This document shows, piece after piece, positions 52,101-64,000 of a DNA stretch of 64,000 nt. The position numbers were made by a program, and so were the translations under genes. The notes beneath the pieces were generated by a model. That model searched no databases, was not told the DNA's origin, and was given only the letters and a program-made list of their open reading frames with translations. Numbering within the stretch: position 1 is the stretch's first letter; the number at the start of each line of letters is the position of its first letter. Source of the stretch: Serinus canaria (taxonomy: Eukaryota; Chordata; Aves; Passeriformes; Fringillidae); the NCBI RefSeq assembly GCF_022539315.1, contig NC_066313.1, positions 64,297,934 through 64,361,933 on the forward strand, in the 5' to 3' direction.

Positions 52101-54423
52101 AACACATTTCTTTTGGAATTTCAGAGGATCTTGAAGGTTTTCCTGTGGCATTGCTGTTCTGAACTCATTTCTGGAAAGTTCATTTAGCACTTCTGTTCCA
52201 CAGAGCTGTGAAGTACAACTGTACAAAGACAGGTAGGTCGTGCAGGAGAAAACCCACCCTCTGGAGTCTGCGTGCTTGCTATTCTTGGAGTCTTGCAGAA
52301 ACTTGTACAAAATCCTCTAAGGATTGCTAGTGAAATGCTGAAATTCCCCTCCCTATGACTGATAGATTTAACAGGCTGTCCAAAACTCATTCAGACCTGG
52401 CTAAACCTATCCAACAGTAACACCATTAACATGACATACTTTCCCAGCACATAGATAAGCAACATTTCTGAGAGGACAACAAGGTGGAAAAAAAATTTCA
52501 AACACTAAAATACTAATTGTTGCAACAGCCACAAAACTTTTTCCAACCATACCATATAACTTAAGTTTCTATTGCAGGGATTTATTCTAGTATAGTTAGA
52601 TGAGAGATCAAAACTGGCCTTACAGCTCAAAGCTAGTTGCAAACTTAACTACGAGGACTCTAGTGTGCTTCCATAATTAGCCCATCAAACAGGGAATGTA
52701 CTTGTCAGCCTGTGAATGCATATACAATTATTCAGCAATGTTTAAAGGAGCAGAGGAATAAACATGATCAAAGAGCATCCAAGAATTAGGGATATATCAT
52801 TTTAATCTCTGAAAATTGCGCTACACATCAAATGCATGACAAATAGAATAAATAACAGACAAATCTTATTTATGAAGTTTGAATACCACCTAGGGGTTAT
52901 GGTGACATCATGCAACAAAAACACCACCTGAATTTAAGATTAAATTCCACCTTCAAAATTCACCAATTTTTATTTTCTATACACTGAAATGGATCTCAAA
53001 ACTATGTCTTTCACACCCCTCTGGCTCCTTTGTAAGTTTTCATTCACTGTTCATATCCCTCACCCTGGGTTTCCAAGCTGTTGAAGGAAGCCATATCAAT
53101 ACAACAATAACATATTATGGTAAACACAAATATTTAGTTGCCTCCACACTCTTTGTTGCATATTTTCAGTTCATCACAGAACTATAGTAACCCTTCCTTA
53201 TCGCTGAAACTTGGAATTTAGCAGAATTCCTTCCAGACTTTTTAGGTACGTGTAGAACGCGGTAAATATATGAGTGATTTCTGTTCTGTTTGATCATAGA
53301 GGGTAAGCAGTTCTCAAACCTCACAACACTCATCTGCTCCAAGAGCTCATACCTCTGCACAGGTGAGATAAGCCGGCGCAGTCTCTGTGGGTCCCTTTCC
53401 TCGCAGCCACACTGGCTCCTGGCTCGTGCCACATGGTATCAGCCTCTAGCATCTACACAGATATGAAAGACTCACACAACAATTCTCCTTGTTATCAGGT
53501 GTTTGGATCTTGAGCTGTTCGATTGAATTACACCAGCCATGGTGTATTTACACCAGTCGGATACCGAGGCATTTGGGCATTTTTTTGAGTCACAGAAATG
53601 CAGAAAGAACAAAGAGGGCAATCCTCAATGCAGCCCGGTTCAAAAGCAAAAACACTGGCATGCTCTTTATGTTTGTTGTTATGCATGTCAAAGCAAAACA
53701 ACCAGCAGGCAAAAAGCATGTCTGGACTCTGCCTCAATTCTCTATTTCATGCTGATTAAGATGTGGCTGTCACTTGTCCCTCCTACTCTTGATTTTTGCT
53801 GGATGAACCAGCTCAAAACCTGGTTTATACTACATGGCTCCAGGTGGCAGGTGGGGAAGGAGATCCATGCAGCCAGAAAGGACAGTCTAGATGAAACAAG
53901 AGATAGGACAGTGCAGCTTCTGTACACTACCATCAACAGAGTTTTACACATAATGCTATTCATGGACCCAAAGTCCTGCCCTTGTGAAGCTTCTATGCAG
54001 GAAGACTGCACATAACCATTCACATAAATAAAAGTCAACAATTAAAGAAGAAAGATGTTTACATATCACTGTATAATGGATGTCTGCCCCTCCTAACTAA
54101 TACAGCCCTGATACAGGACCCCAACTCACTCAGCATCTTTCAGCTGAATCTTCATAAGCCCCTCACTTTGACCCAAAAAAATTTAAATAATAAATTAATA
54201 AAAAATACTCCAAACCCAAACTCTCTGGGTTTTTTGAAACAGAACCATTGAAAATGACAGAGAATAGAAATGAAAGAGTTAATAAACCACTATCCTCCTT
54301 GTCCACTGGCAAGGTGTGTCATTTTCTTCAGGCTCGTACTTTGGCCAACAGCTTTTCTATTGCAGCAAGTTCTGTGTGTCTTCCCTGGTTCTTGGGAGAA
54401 GCTGGAAGAGTTTCCCCACTTCA
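49114..54423. other. Intergenic or intronic, no gene seen
   Basis: Unique sequence with one (TG)n run. ORFs of 140 codons (51,428-51,850 minus) and 158 codons (53,539-54,015 plus) show no domain, signal peptide or splice support. The 49,380-49,850 stretch looks complex and non-repetitive, but its constraint is unknown. Confidence 0.6.
51790..51810 (+). repeat. (TG)n microsatellite
   Basis: About nine TG units followed by TATATC. Confidence 0.93.
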
Positions 54424-54473
54424 GTGCTTGGGCTGCTTGTCAGCTTCCTGCTTTCCATGGGCAGCCCAAGCAC
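54424..54473 (+). repeat. Hairpin-forming inverted repeat, 13-bp perfect stem
   Basis: GTGCTTGGGCTGC at 54,424-54,436 pairs exactly with GCAGCCCAAGCAC at 54,461-54,473 across a 24-nt spacer. It lies in a GC-richer island with no supported gene. Confidence 0.9.
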
Positions 54474-57400
54474 CCCAGAGGTTCCACCCCCGTGGTGCCT
54501 CTCACTCCCTCCCTGCCAACAACAACACCTGGGAAAATTCTCCCAGAACTTGCTCTCAGGGATGAGCCAAGGTCTCCCTGTTGTTTAAAATGTACCCCAC
54601 AATTCCTGTGCATCCACCAAAATAAAGGAAAGAAATGCCTTCTTTTAGGCTGCCTGTCTTGGCTACCTCTTTAAAAGGAAGATGACATACATTGATGAAA
54701 AACTAGCCAGAAAACACATCAACCAGGTGCCATCTATCACAGGTCTCCCTATCCTCAAGTAACTGACAATTCAGCTTTATTCCCTCTCCTGCCATGTAGC
54801 TCACCGTGTGCCTCAAAGCTCTCTGAAAACAGGTATTGATCCGAGATGCTGCAAGGATAGAGCCTTTTGAGCAGCTCTGTGCCATCATTTTTCCTGAGGA
54901 TCTGAAAATACAGAAAGGCTGGGTCAGCTCAGACTGAGCCTGGACTTAACCTGGGCAGGTGCAGGAGTGGCAGTGTCTTGCCCAGCTGAATACACCCAGG
55001 ACAGTTTCTCTGAAGACTTAGTGGCATGAAACATTTGCTCTCTGCAAAGGTGTATTTTTTATTGCTCAGCCACTCTCAACTAGATTAAGGTTTTTTTATT
55101 ACCTTCATCGGCTTAGTATCTGTCACTTTCAATTTTACTGACTCATATATAAGAATAATGTTAATTATTTTAATGCGTTTGCTGTAAATCTAGCCTATGC
55201 TAAGAGCAATAATGAAAATCATTTGCAACCTGAATCTTGAATTATAATTAAAAAAAAATGCTTTGCATTGTTTGTATTTCCATAGTGTTCACAAACCACT
55301 GAGGGTTGGGATGTGTACTACTGCAGAAGAATTGCATCAAACACATAAGAAGACTGGCTTCCTATCTCTAATTAAAATAAAAAAAAAATTAGCAAATGGA
55401 TTGAAACTATGACAGGTCCTGAATTGTTGTTTCAGACACGTCTTCTATCAGACATGCAACATTAAACAAGGAAAAGGAAAAAACCATCAACATAAACCAG
55501 TTAATACAGATAATTTTCCTGGTGGTTTGGGTTTTTTTTCCCAAATATAAATATATAGTATAAAACTAACAAATCTTAGCATCTACTCACTTTTGGGGTG
55601 CAGGGGCACAGGCAGCACACATTTCATAAATATTTCAGAAAATGAAAAGCTCTTAAATTTAGGGAAAAAATAATTCAATTCTCCTCAGATTTTCCAGAAG
55701 TATTTAATCTAGGCTTACATTTTTCACTTTCAAAGTTTCAAATATAAAATATTACTCCCTGGGTTAAAAAGAGATAAAGTGACTAAAACATGCCTTCTAA
55801 AGAAAAAGATAGTGCAGCCAATTTGCAGAGATTAATAGTGAGTGCAGTTACACCAGATTCTCAGAATAAGGCAAACTAAGAACTAAACATATATCACTTA
55901 CTTACAAGCTGGAAAATACTAGCATAAAAATACCAGATTAGAATGAGATACCAGCGACACCAAGTCACAAAACAGCCATAAGTCAAAATATTTCCATGAT
56001 GTTTTAGGGGCTGGGTTGCAGAAACGAGCAGTAGGAAAAACATTCTATAAAATAAACCAGCAAGAAAGAGTAGTCAGGAAAAAATAGGTAGCTATGTGTA
56101 GGATTTTGCCATCTGCTGAGAGATTAAATACAAGGAACTGATAGCATAGAAGTCCTGCTTTCCCTACTTGTGGTGTCACCCAGCTGAGAACCTCTCAGCT
56201 ATGGCTTGGTCCAGAACTCTGGTGCTTGCTCTTACCACTTTTTTCACAAATTTTGATTTAAAGGCTGATTTTCAGAGATGCACAGGGAATCACAACTGGG
56301 CCCTTCTCTGCCACAGCTGTTTGTAATGTGTCGGTCTCTTCCTCTGAGACTACAGACAAGTGACCTGACTGACTGTCTTGCAGTAAGTTTATGTGATAAA
56401 ATAAATCAAAACAAAGACCCTGATCCTCAACATTTCTACCAGGAAAATAGAAAGTAAGTAGCACTTTGATATGTAGAGCAATAAAATAGTGTTTTTCTAT
56501 TTGTCACCTTTATCACAGGACACATTTTTGGGTTGGAGATGCATCTGACCCACTGTATTATCATTCCCCAACCTGTGTGATCTGTTGAGTTGGGAACCAT
56601 ATAACAGGGAGTTTCAGGTTTTGCTGTTCTTAGAAAAGTTTTTTAAATGTTCCTCTATACAGACACAGTCATGTGTGTGACACCATGTACAGATGTGCAT
56701 CCCAAGAAGCTCTAATCTCTAGACTTTTGTTGTCTAAGAAAGACTATAAAAGTCTAGAGAAAAACTTCTTTTGAAAGTAGTGTATAGCCTAATTTTCCAT
56801 CCTGCACTTACAGCCCTAAATCTGGAAGACAATTGCTACATCACTTTTATTTATCTTGGAGTAAGAAATATCAAGAAAGTGCCTGTGACAGTGTTCCCAA
56901 ACTGAGAGGTTCTGGGAGCAACTCACTTGATCCAGAATTTCAGACAATGGGACCTCAGAGGCAAATTCACTGCCTGAAGAGTGAAGGGGAAGCACAGGCA
57001 GGATTTCCTCTTGAAATAATTTTGTGGGTCTGGTGCCAAATTTATTATATTGGTGTGGTCTAAAGTGTTTTTCCACGCCAGACTGGTAACAATGCCCATG
57101 TTCACTTTCACAAATACAGAAGTTTCAGGTGGATAGTTAGTAGAGGTTACTGCTGGTAAATCCCATTTGAACTGGGTATTGACACCAAATACCTTCTTGT
57201 CATCTGGATAAAGGTGGGGGGCACCTGAGGTGCAAGCCTGAATCTCCCCAAATGCAGGCCAACCAGCACATTACCTTGCCCTATACAGCCCTACCACACA
57301 GAAGAAATGTTCTTGACAAGGTATCCCTAGCAAGTTTGCTATTTCTTGTGGTTAAAAACTGCAGTGACCTCACCAAATCTGCTGTCTTCTCTGACCAGTC

Positions 57401-59354
57401 TCACACTTCAGAACAGTCAAGGTCAGTCACAGTGTCCTCGGTGAAGCCTTACAAGAGAGGAAGCAATAACCTCTCTTTCCTCATTCCTTCCTCCTCTATT
57501 CCCTTTCCTGTTTTCACTCCTCAGGAGTACTGGGGTATACATGATTTGTTACTTCCACTGTACAGCAGTCTTCTTTTGTTTCTTTATCCCACAATCAATC
57601 AGGCAGTGAAAATAATTCTGCTTCTAGACCAACATAAAATTACTAGAGTAATTAATCTTGTTTCAAATTCTGGCCATCTGTACAGAATCTCAAAAGACAG
57701 GTGCTTAAAATTATCTTTGAGAATACCTGTGGAAAAAATACTGATCATCCAGCTATTTGCATACCTACCACATTAAACACAGAGAGGGGGAGCTTTGAAA
57801 ATTCTGGCATAGATTTCAATGCTCTCTGCAATAATCTTGGATAAATTGCATTCTGCCTGTGCTTCAAAACCCCACTTCAAACACTTGTGCCAGCAAAATG
57901 CTGCCATTTTAATTCTGAGCAAACAGTGGATCACCTGCTGAGTCCAATGTTAGGTCTAAAGTTTTCTGTCATTTAAAAGCAGTCTTCTGACTTAAATATA
58001 AAATCAGTGGCTTACACAGTGAATCATTATAAATCTCTTGCAAGCTTTTAAATCAATCAGTCAAGCTTAGAAAGCAGTGATTTGGAGAATCATAGCTCTG
58101 AGGCTTTGAGGCCTTTTTGTACAAGAGTAATAGAAGCAAACCATTTTGAAGCTTTTACATATAGTGGTTACTTTGTTTTTTACTTCCCAAGGACTACCCA
58201 GGTTTGAGTAAGTGAGTTTACCACAGTGTTTGGGGGGAAAAAATCCATTATTTAATATTTTTAAACCATAAAAGAGAGACTAACACTCAGAAAAAAAAAT
58301 CATTTTTGTTCTCCTTAAACATAAAACATGATCTAAAATTATCTTTTATGCAGAAGATGTGTTATTTTCTGGCTGATAATTAAGACTGAAAATCCTAAAT
58401 GCTTTTCATTGTAAGGCTAGACAAATAATTGCTACACTGGTGGCAAAAGTATTGTCACCTAGAATTAAGGATGCTTGGCACTTTCCAGAAATACAACACT
58501 GTTTCCAGCTGCTCTAAACATTGGAAAAGCTGAATTACAAAGTTGTAATTTTCTATACCTCTGCCTGGCTGTAGCATGTTTGTCAGAGAGAAGCAGAAAC
58601 TCAGCAAAGGAATTGGGAATTGTTCAAAAAAAGGGTAGAGAAACTTTTTTATTCATGAAAACTGTATTTGACTTCATACAGCTTCCACGAATCTTCTCGT
58701 TTCTCTAAGGACCATTGGACACTAATTGTGCTTCTTAGTTGCCATCATAACTCCTAAGTGCTGGATGAAAAATGTATCTTTGTGCTGAGAGGTACAATGT
58801 TTGATTTGCTCTGTCTCTTCCTAATTTTGTGTGTGCTTAAACATATATATTTATGTGTGTCTACATTATTTAAATATACATGTAGGCATATGCATAGGGA
58901 AATGCATATACAAATAATATCTATGCATGTGTGTGTATTTATTTTTCTTTTATACTGTTATGAAAGTTGTGTCTAAGCATTAGAAAGGAAGGCTGCCTGT
59001 TCATTTTATTCTGTCATCTCCACTCTGGCAGAGGTAAACTTTCTGAAAAGAGAGGGCTATATCTGTCCTGAGAATGAGATCTCTTCCAGGGATAGTTTTG
59101 GAAGCAGTTAAATGTGGGAAGGAGGAGATATATACAGGGTGGGCTGGAAGGCTAAGGAGCAAAGGCTGCAGTGGGGAGGGTGGGGAAAGCCACATCCAAA
59201 CTTTAGAGCTGACAGAAAGGAGGGTATTTTTCATGACCAGAGGGGTGGCATGGAGTCTGTGAAGCTTTATGAGTAAAACAATTCTGCCACTCTGGAAAGT
59301 CCTGATGGAGAAAACTAAGAATCAACCCAGAAAGACATAACATGGGGAATGATA
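54474..59354. other. Intergenic, downstream side of the minus-strand gene
   Basis: Unique AT-rich DNA. The longest ORF is 174 codons on + (57,252-57,776). It has no motif I recognise and mixed hydrophobic content. It is the longest + strand ORF of the window but is not supported as a gene. Any extended 3' UTR of the gene at 59.4 kb would fall near the right end of this block. Confidence 0.58.
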
Positions 59355-59360
59355 TTTATT
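59355..59360 (-). terminator. Candidate poly(A) signal AATAAA
   Basis: AATAAA on the minus strand, about 48 nt after the TAA of the exon at 59,408-59,644. It would give a very short 3' UTR. AATAAA is common by chance in AT-rich DNA, so its weight comes from its position. Longer 3' UTRs using sites further left are equally possible. Confidence 0.35.
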
Positions 59361-59407
59361 TCTTTTGCTTTAAATGGTGCCACTGAACATACTTACTAAG
59401 GACAGAT

Positions 59408-59644
59408 TTATTTTGAGGGGCTATTGTTATCTATTTTAACTGAACCAGGCTTTACTGACTGGAAGTCCAAAGGTTCATCCTGGCATACTTGTGCTTCAGC
59501 CTCATCACAAGGATCCAGCTGATCCAGGTCTCGTTGGTCTTCATATCCAAAAGCTGGAGATTTTTCTGTGGTCTGGGACCTGCATCTGTCCCTCAGCTGC
59601 TGGCAGAGCTCTAGCTTTCTCAATTTAGATGCCCAGCTGGCTCT
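59408..59644 (-). CDS. Terminal coding exon of an unidentified gene
   Basis: Read on the minus strand, this is a 78-codon open stretch ending in TAA. Just upstream is a textbook acceptor: a possible branch site (TGACTCA), a T/C-rich tract of about 30 nt, then TTGCAG. The exon would start in phase 0 as AGA-GCC-AGC-TGG (Arg-Ala-Ser-Trp). Codon choice looks coding, with many CAG, GAT/GAC and GAA/GAG codons. The first ~22 residues are basic and helix-prone (KLRKLELCQQLRDRCR). The rest is acidic and polar, with DQRDLDQLDPCDEAEAQ, and the protein ends NNSPSK. That layout suits a cytoplasmic or disordered C-terminal tail. There is no membrane segment and no domain I can name. No upstream exon of the gene is evident between 59,645 and 64,000, so the preceding intron probably exceeds 4 kb. 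I do not recognise the protein family. Chance or a pseudogene exon remains possible. Confidence 0.62.
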   Translation of the reverse strand, partial: RASWASKLRKLELCQQLRDRCRSQTTEKSPAFGYEDQRDLDQLDPCDEAEAQVCQDEPLDFQSVKPGSVKIDNNSPSK

Positions 59645-62600
59645 CTGCAACACAAAAGAAGGAAGAGAGAGACTTTAAGGATCTGTGAGTCATTTTCCTC
59701 CACTCAGCAACACAAAGTGCCTTTGGCTGTGGACCTGGAGTTTATGCCATATCCCTCACAGATATGTCTCAGGAGGGAAAGAGGCACCAAGAACAGAAAA
59801 TCACAGATCATTGTTTGATATTTGCTGTGATTTTTCCTGACGTAGTGCTTGTGATGAGGTGAGGAAACCACTACAGTGCAGGAGAAGCCACAAACAATCA
59901 GCTCAGTATTCCATCCATTTGAGTCATCTGCCTTTGATAACATCTACCACTGGTTAAATCAAGGCATAAACTCAGTAAAAGAAAGCAGCAGAATTTCCTC
60001 TGGAAAATATGTTTTTCTGCCATCTCTGATGACTGTATGTGTTTAAACAATAAAAAGGATAGGGACAGACACTCTAAAATTATTTTATCTATCTCAACAG
60101 GGCAGTAGCCATTTTGTGCAACTATGATTTCAAGTTATATCCTTTCAATAAATACCAGGTGCTTGGCTCCTGCCTATTCTTAAGATAATGTGTTTCACAT
60201 ATTGATTATGCCTTGTATAAAAGAACTTTTCCATTGGTCCATTTTGCTCTTCAACTGCACGGAGAGCTGCTTCTTCCTTGTGCAGTGCAAGGCAGAGGGG
60301 CAGCCAGCCCCTCACCTGAACTTCTCCTGGCTTCAGTGAAACTGAGAAGTGCTCAGCCCCCTTGAAGACACGAAGGCTAATTATGTGACTTCTTGCGATT
60401 TAGGTGCCCAAACTTACACATTCTATGTTAAAGCAATTCTGCAATTAAGCATAACCCACGAATTTCTTTTGCAATGACTAGGCCCCTCCTGCTTTCACAT
60501 CACAGCCAGAAGCTATTCTTGCTCTTCTTAGAATATCGCTGAAGTTATGAATTAAATTTATCATGCAAGAAATAAAAAACCTTTTTTTTTTTAGATAATG
60601 GCCCATAATGTGTATAAGTGATGGAAAGAATATCTCTATATTTGGTCATCTTCAGATCAGGCCTAACATGCATTTTGTTCCTAACATGCACTTTGTTCCA
60701 GCAAATTTTGCTTGTAATTCCCTGAGCTTTGTGCCTTTCTGCCTATGGTACTGCATTAACATACTTTTATTGAATTATATTTCTCATTCAAGTTAACCGA
60801 AAAAAATTAAGAGCTTGCAGCAAACTAAATTCAGGTAGATATAACATCATAGGAGCAGTGTTTGAATAGAAACATGAATCAGGTAATAAATAGCTCTCTT
60901 TGATCATTGTTTTTAAAATCTCTTGAACCATACTTTGATTAGTTCTATTTAATATTTAACATCTGGTTAGTCAATTTCAATCTGCAACGAGCGCTGCTGG
61001 AAAAATTCTATGCTGACTAAATACATTTATAATACTACAAAGCTGACATGTAATTGATTTTAGTTCCCATAAAAGGATTATGTTAACATTTCTTAATCCA
61101 TATATTAGGGTTTCGTGAAGTCCAGTGAATTCACACTAGGGATACTAAGTGTTTATTCCTTATCAATATTTTATGTAAAGATGATAGGACTATATTTTAG
61201 CCTAAGTACTGCTTGCTAGCTTTTCCTCTGAAAAAAAAAGTTAAAATGTAGAAAATTGCTGCTATAGCATTGGTGCAATGAAGAACTATTTGGTGTTTTC
61301 TGGTTTTATATTAGCCCAAAAAATCCTACTGCACAGACATTTAGCATAGCAATAAAGTACCCAACCTTGTTTCTTCTTCTGCTAAATGAGAATGATGGAT
61401 GTTTGGGTTTTTTTAAATTTTCATAATTGAACAAAAAGTATGAAATTCTTACCTAGGCTTTTGACTTAGCAAACACAGCATTTCAGGTCAATGTAAGTTT
61501 AGGAAGCCATGAAAATTGCCAGGAGCTGCTGCTGGCTGTAACCAGTTGCCAAAGTTAATTCAGGCAACTTGGTCATCATGTTTATCTCCAGTCTAACAGA
61601 ATAAGTACTACATTAATAGCAAATTTAAAGTCCTTATGTGTCTCCAAAAAATGCAGAGTTTTTAAATACAAAACTGAAGGGTGTTGCCTGTCTGAGGAGA
61701 GTTTATTTTATAGAAATTTCCCTGTTTATCTGATCAAGATTGTGTGCCTTGCTGTTCAAAACCATAACTAGAAGTATGAGATCAGGCAGTGAGAGTTGCT
61801 GACTACATCTCCTCTTTTGCCACAGTAAACCCATCCCTAATCTAGAACAGTAAATCAAAAAGGGCTTAATCCAAATATTTGTTCTAAGGTAAGGACCACT
61901 TTAGGACCATCCCACTATATCCACCCCACTACATAATATTGGGTGAGGAACCAATATAGTGCTTCAAGGCCAAGCGCCAAGGACCATTTAATGTTCACCC
62001 CTTCACAAGAAATTGTCTTAGAAAAAGGTAGTTGATATGGTCTAATTTAGAGTGGGGGGCAACAGTATGTTAATCACAGTAGCATCCACACAATTTTCAA
62101 GACTGATGCTCATTAATCATTCTCTTACATGAAATTTCCATTTGCTTCCCCTGCAATACTAAATAAATCACAGCAGCTTAAAATTGCTGATAAAAATTAA
62201 AAACACTTTCACCATTTCAAAAAAAAAAACAGAACTGCACAGAGCATTTTTTGTCCTTACACCAGCTGCACTGCAGTGAGTCTGGATTTCCATTTCTCAG
62301 AAAGTGTTCTGTTATACTTTCCTAGCTATTCCTTTAGATTAAGAGCTAGCTTACACAGAAGAAGTGTTATAAATTGTGAGGGATTTGGTGAAGAAAAACT
62401 TGAAAATGTTAATTGGCAATGCCTAAGTAATGAACCGAGATCTCAGTTCAGGTGAGGAGGTACCTTTGGCCCTCAGAAGCAGTGGTGCCCAGATGACTTT
62501 AGTAGCATGTACACATAAACTTTCAAGCCCTAGATAGTGGTCTTGTGCCTCCTTCTCTAGGGTGTAAACACCTTCTTTCCACCAGAGCCCTTCAAAAGGC

Positions 62601-64000
62601 AATAGATTTTTTTTTTTAATCTTGCACCTTGCCCAGTGCCTTCCTCACAGGGAAAAAACAGGCACCTGTTTGCAATCAAGAAATGAATTTCTGAGGCAGA
62701 AAATTACTAAGCAATGAGGACAATCCAGAAATTAGTGCTTTCTACAATCATAGATCCTATTTCATGTTTCCATAAATTATTTTCCTCTGTTCTTTTATCT
62801 TCACAAGAATACAGATTTACAGCTTAATAGTAATTTTTATATGAACTAGTAGGCAACTGCACTTTAAACTACGTGTTGATGTAAGTCTTCACCTCAAACT
62901 ACTCACACTAATAAAAAAGGCAAGGCTTTCTCTTTGGTTTATCCAGGGCATCCAGAAATTTCCTCTGCTTCACACAAAAGCAGCAATTTACATGTTTGGG
63001 CCATACATATAAAAGAGAGTTGCACAGGAGAAAAAGACCAAAAATGTCCATTCCATTATGCCATCTGTTGGCTGTAACCCAACGCAAAAGCTATTATGTA
63101 TGATACACAAAATTTACATTATTTGCACTATTAAGAACACTTGAGCAACACTGAGGCATTTGTTTTGGAACTAGGACCCTTCAGCCCTGAAAAAGGTAGT
63201 TAATAATGGAAAGAGTTTATTCCTTAGCAGCAGCATCACATTGCTAGCTCTGAACACTCCTTTTCTGAAGTTAGCATATGGCATATAAATGATATATGAC
63301 TTCAGGGTGTATTCCCATGAAAAAAAAAAACCCTGTTCCAGCCTCTCTTCTACCTTGAAACACCATCCCATTATAAATTTAGAGAATTGAAATATAAATA
63401 TATGATTAAACGTCTCTGTACATTGTTCTCTTACAAGTGTTACCCTTTCAAGTCCTTAGTACAAGGTATGGACAAATTTCTGCTGTTTTTACTTAACTCC
63501 TCCAAATAGCCAGTCTGAACAGATCCCAGGTGGTTGCTGTGTAAGGTACCCAAACCCAGCGCAGAAAGTCCTTCACCCACTTGTGCAGAAAAAGATCCCT
63601 TGAACTGAAAGAAAACCCCTAGGAGGGATATTTAAATCCTAAGTAAGTGGTCAGGTAAGTGCCTGCAGAAGTGAGAGGACAGATAACATATTTGGTATGC
63701 TAATAGAAACCTATTTACTGGAGGAAGTGACAAAAACATCAATCAAATCAGAAAGGGCTATTAAGAACCGTTAACTCCCTTTCATATGAGCAATGATTTC
63801 CATTGGGAAGTAAATAAATATTCATGACAGGGAGCAGTGACAGAAATTTCACCAAAATTACACTCTGGCAAGGTTTCCACACTAGACAAATCTTTAGGAG
63901 AGGCAGTTGGCCTGCATGTTGGAAGGGGATTGAGTATTTAAAGAACCCCACATGTCCCAGGAAATCTATTTCTGTATTCTCTTTTCCTTCCTTGGAAATC
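59645..64000. other. Probable intron upstream of the minus-strand terminal exon
   Basis: If the exon at 59,408-59,644 is real, this is its preceding intron. No second coding exon was found: ORFs at 59,704-59,943, 63,171-63,371 and 63,748-63,951 (all minus) lack usable acceptor and donor pairs. Contains the 18-bp tandem duplication at 60,662. Confidence 0.45.
60662..60697 (+). repeat. Tandem duplication, 18 bp x 2
   Basis: CCTAACATGCATTTTGTT followed directly by the same unit with one T-to-C change. Confidence 0.95.

Noticed and set aside
53166..53432. 88-codon minus ORF with a basic start (RLRRLISPVQRYELLEQM)
   Set aside because: It looked exon-like at first, but no acceptor or donor pair bounds it and no family is recognisable.
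53539..54015. 158-codon + ORF with an antisense 99-codon ORF
   Set aside because: Both strands are open, with no domain or conservation evidence available.
54248..54674. Three overlapping + ORFs (105, 134 and 90 codons)
   Set aside because: All three frames are open in the same GC-rich patch, so openness is not informative. None looks like a known protein.
57252..57776. 174-codon + ORF
   Set aside because: No recognised motif, no splice or promoter context, and composition like the surrounding DNA. One ORF of this size is tolerable by chance in 64 kb read in six frames.
1..64000. tRNA, rRNA, snRNA, CRISPR array or bacterial operon
   Set aside because: Looked for cloverleaf and box motifs, U6/5S-like starts and regularly spaced direct repeats, and found none. 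The sequence is vertebrate-type and noncoding.
1..64000. Intact endogenous retrovirus
   Set aside because: No long gag/pol/env-like frame, primer-binding site or recognisable LTR pair was seen. Solo LTRs cannot be excluded without a repeat library.

Overview
The window looks like ordinary, gene-poor nuclear DNA from a vertebrate, most probably a bird. It is AT-rich and CpG-poor, has no long intact reading frame, and has no bacterial-style gene order. Its only recognisable transposons are three broken CR1 LINE copies, all on the + strand. CR1 as the main repeat, with no Alu-, B1- or MIR-like elements that I could recognise, fits an avian genome. A crocodilian or turtle cannot be excluded from sequence alone. 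Short ORFs occur in all frames at about the level expected by chance, and most were not called.

Layout. 1-24 kb is intergenic or intronic sequence with a 147-bp GAA purine tract (2.2-2.3 kb), small microsatellites, a TAAT-rich candidate regulatory patch (10.65-10.92 kb) and a weak candidate first coding exon on the minus strand (11.20-11.36 kb). 24-43 kb holds the three CR1 remnants: a frameshifted RT piece at 24.5 kb, an RT piece with a destroyed catalytic motif at 31.0 kb, and an internally deleted copy at 42.4-42.9 kb. A 30-bp inverted repeat lies at 43.7 kb. 44.0-44.9 kb holds the most unusual sequence, an Asp/Asn/Ser/Glu-rich coding-like stretch. It changes frame once and is followed by a second acidic exon-like piece with a splice acceptor, a stop codon and a poly(A) signal. 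48.9-49.1 kb carries a long (TTTTA)n array running into a pyrimidine tract. 54.4 kb has a 13-bp-stem hairpin.

The best-supported gene part is a 237-bp terminal coding exon on the minus strand (59,408-59,644). It has a strong polypyrimidine tract and acceptor upstream, and a stop codon followed closely by AATAAA. The rest of that gene would lie to the right, mostly beyond the window. I could not name the protein. I see no evidence of a coordinated multi-gene system. The items most worth checking are the acidic locus at 44 kb, the minus-strand terminal exon and the small membrane-segment exon candidate at 11.2 kb.
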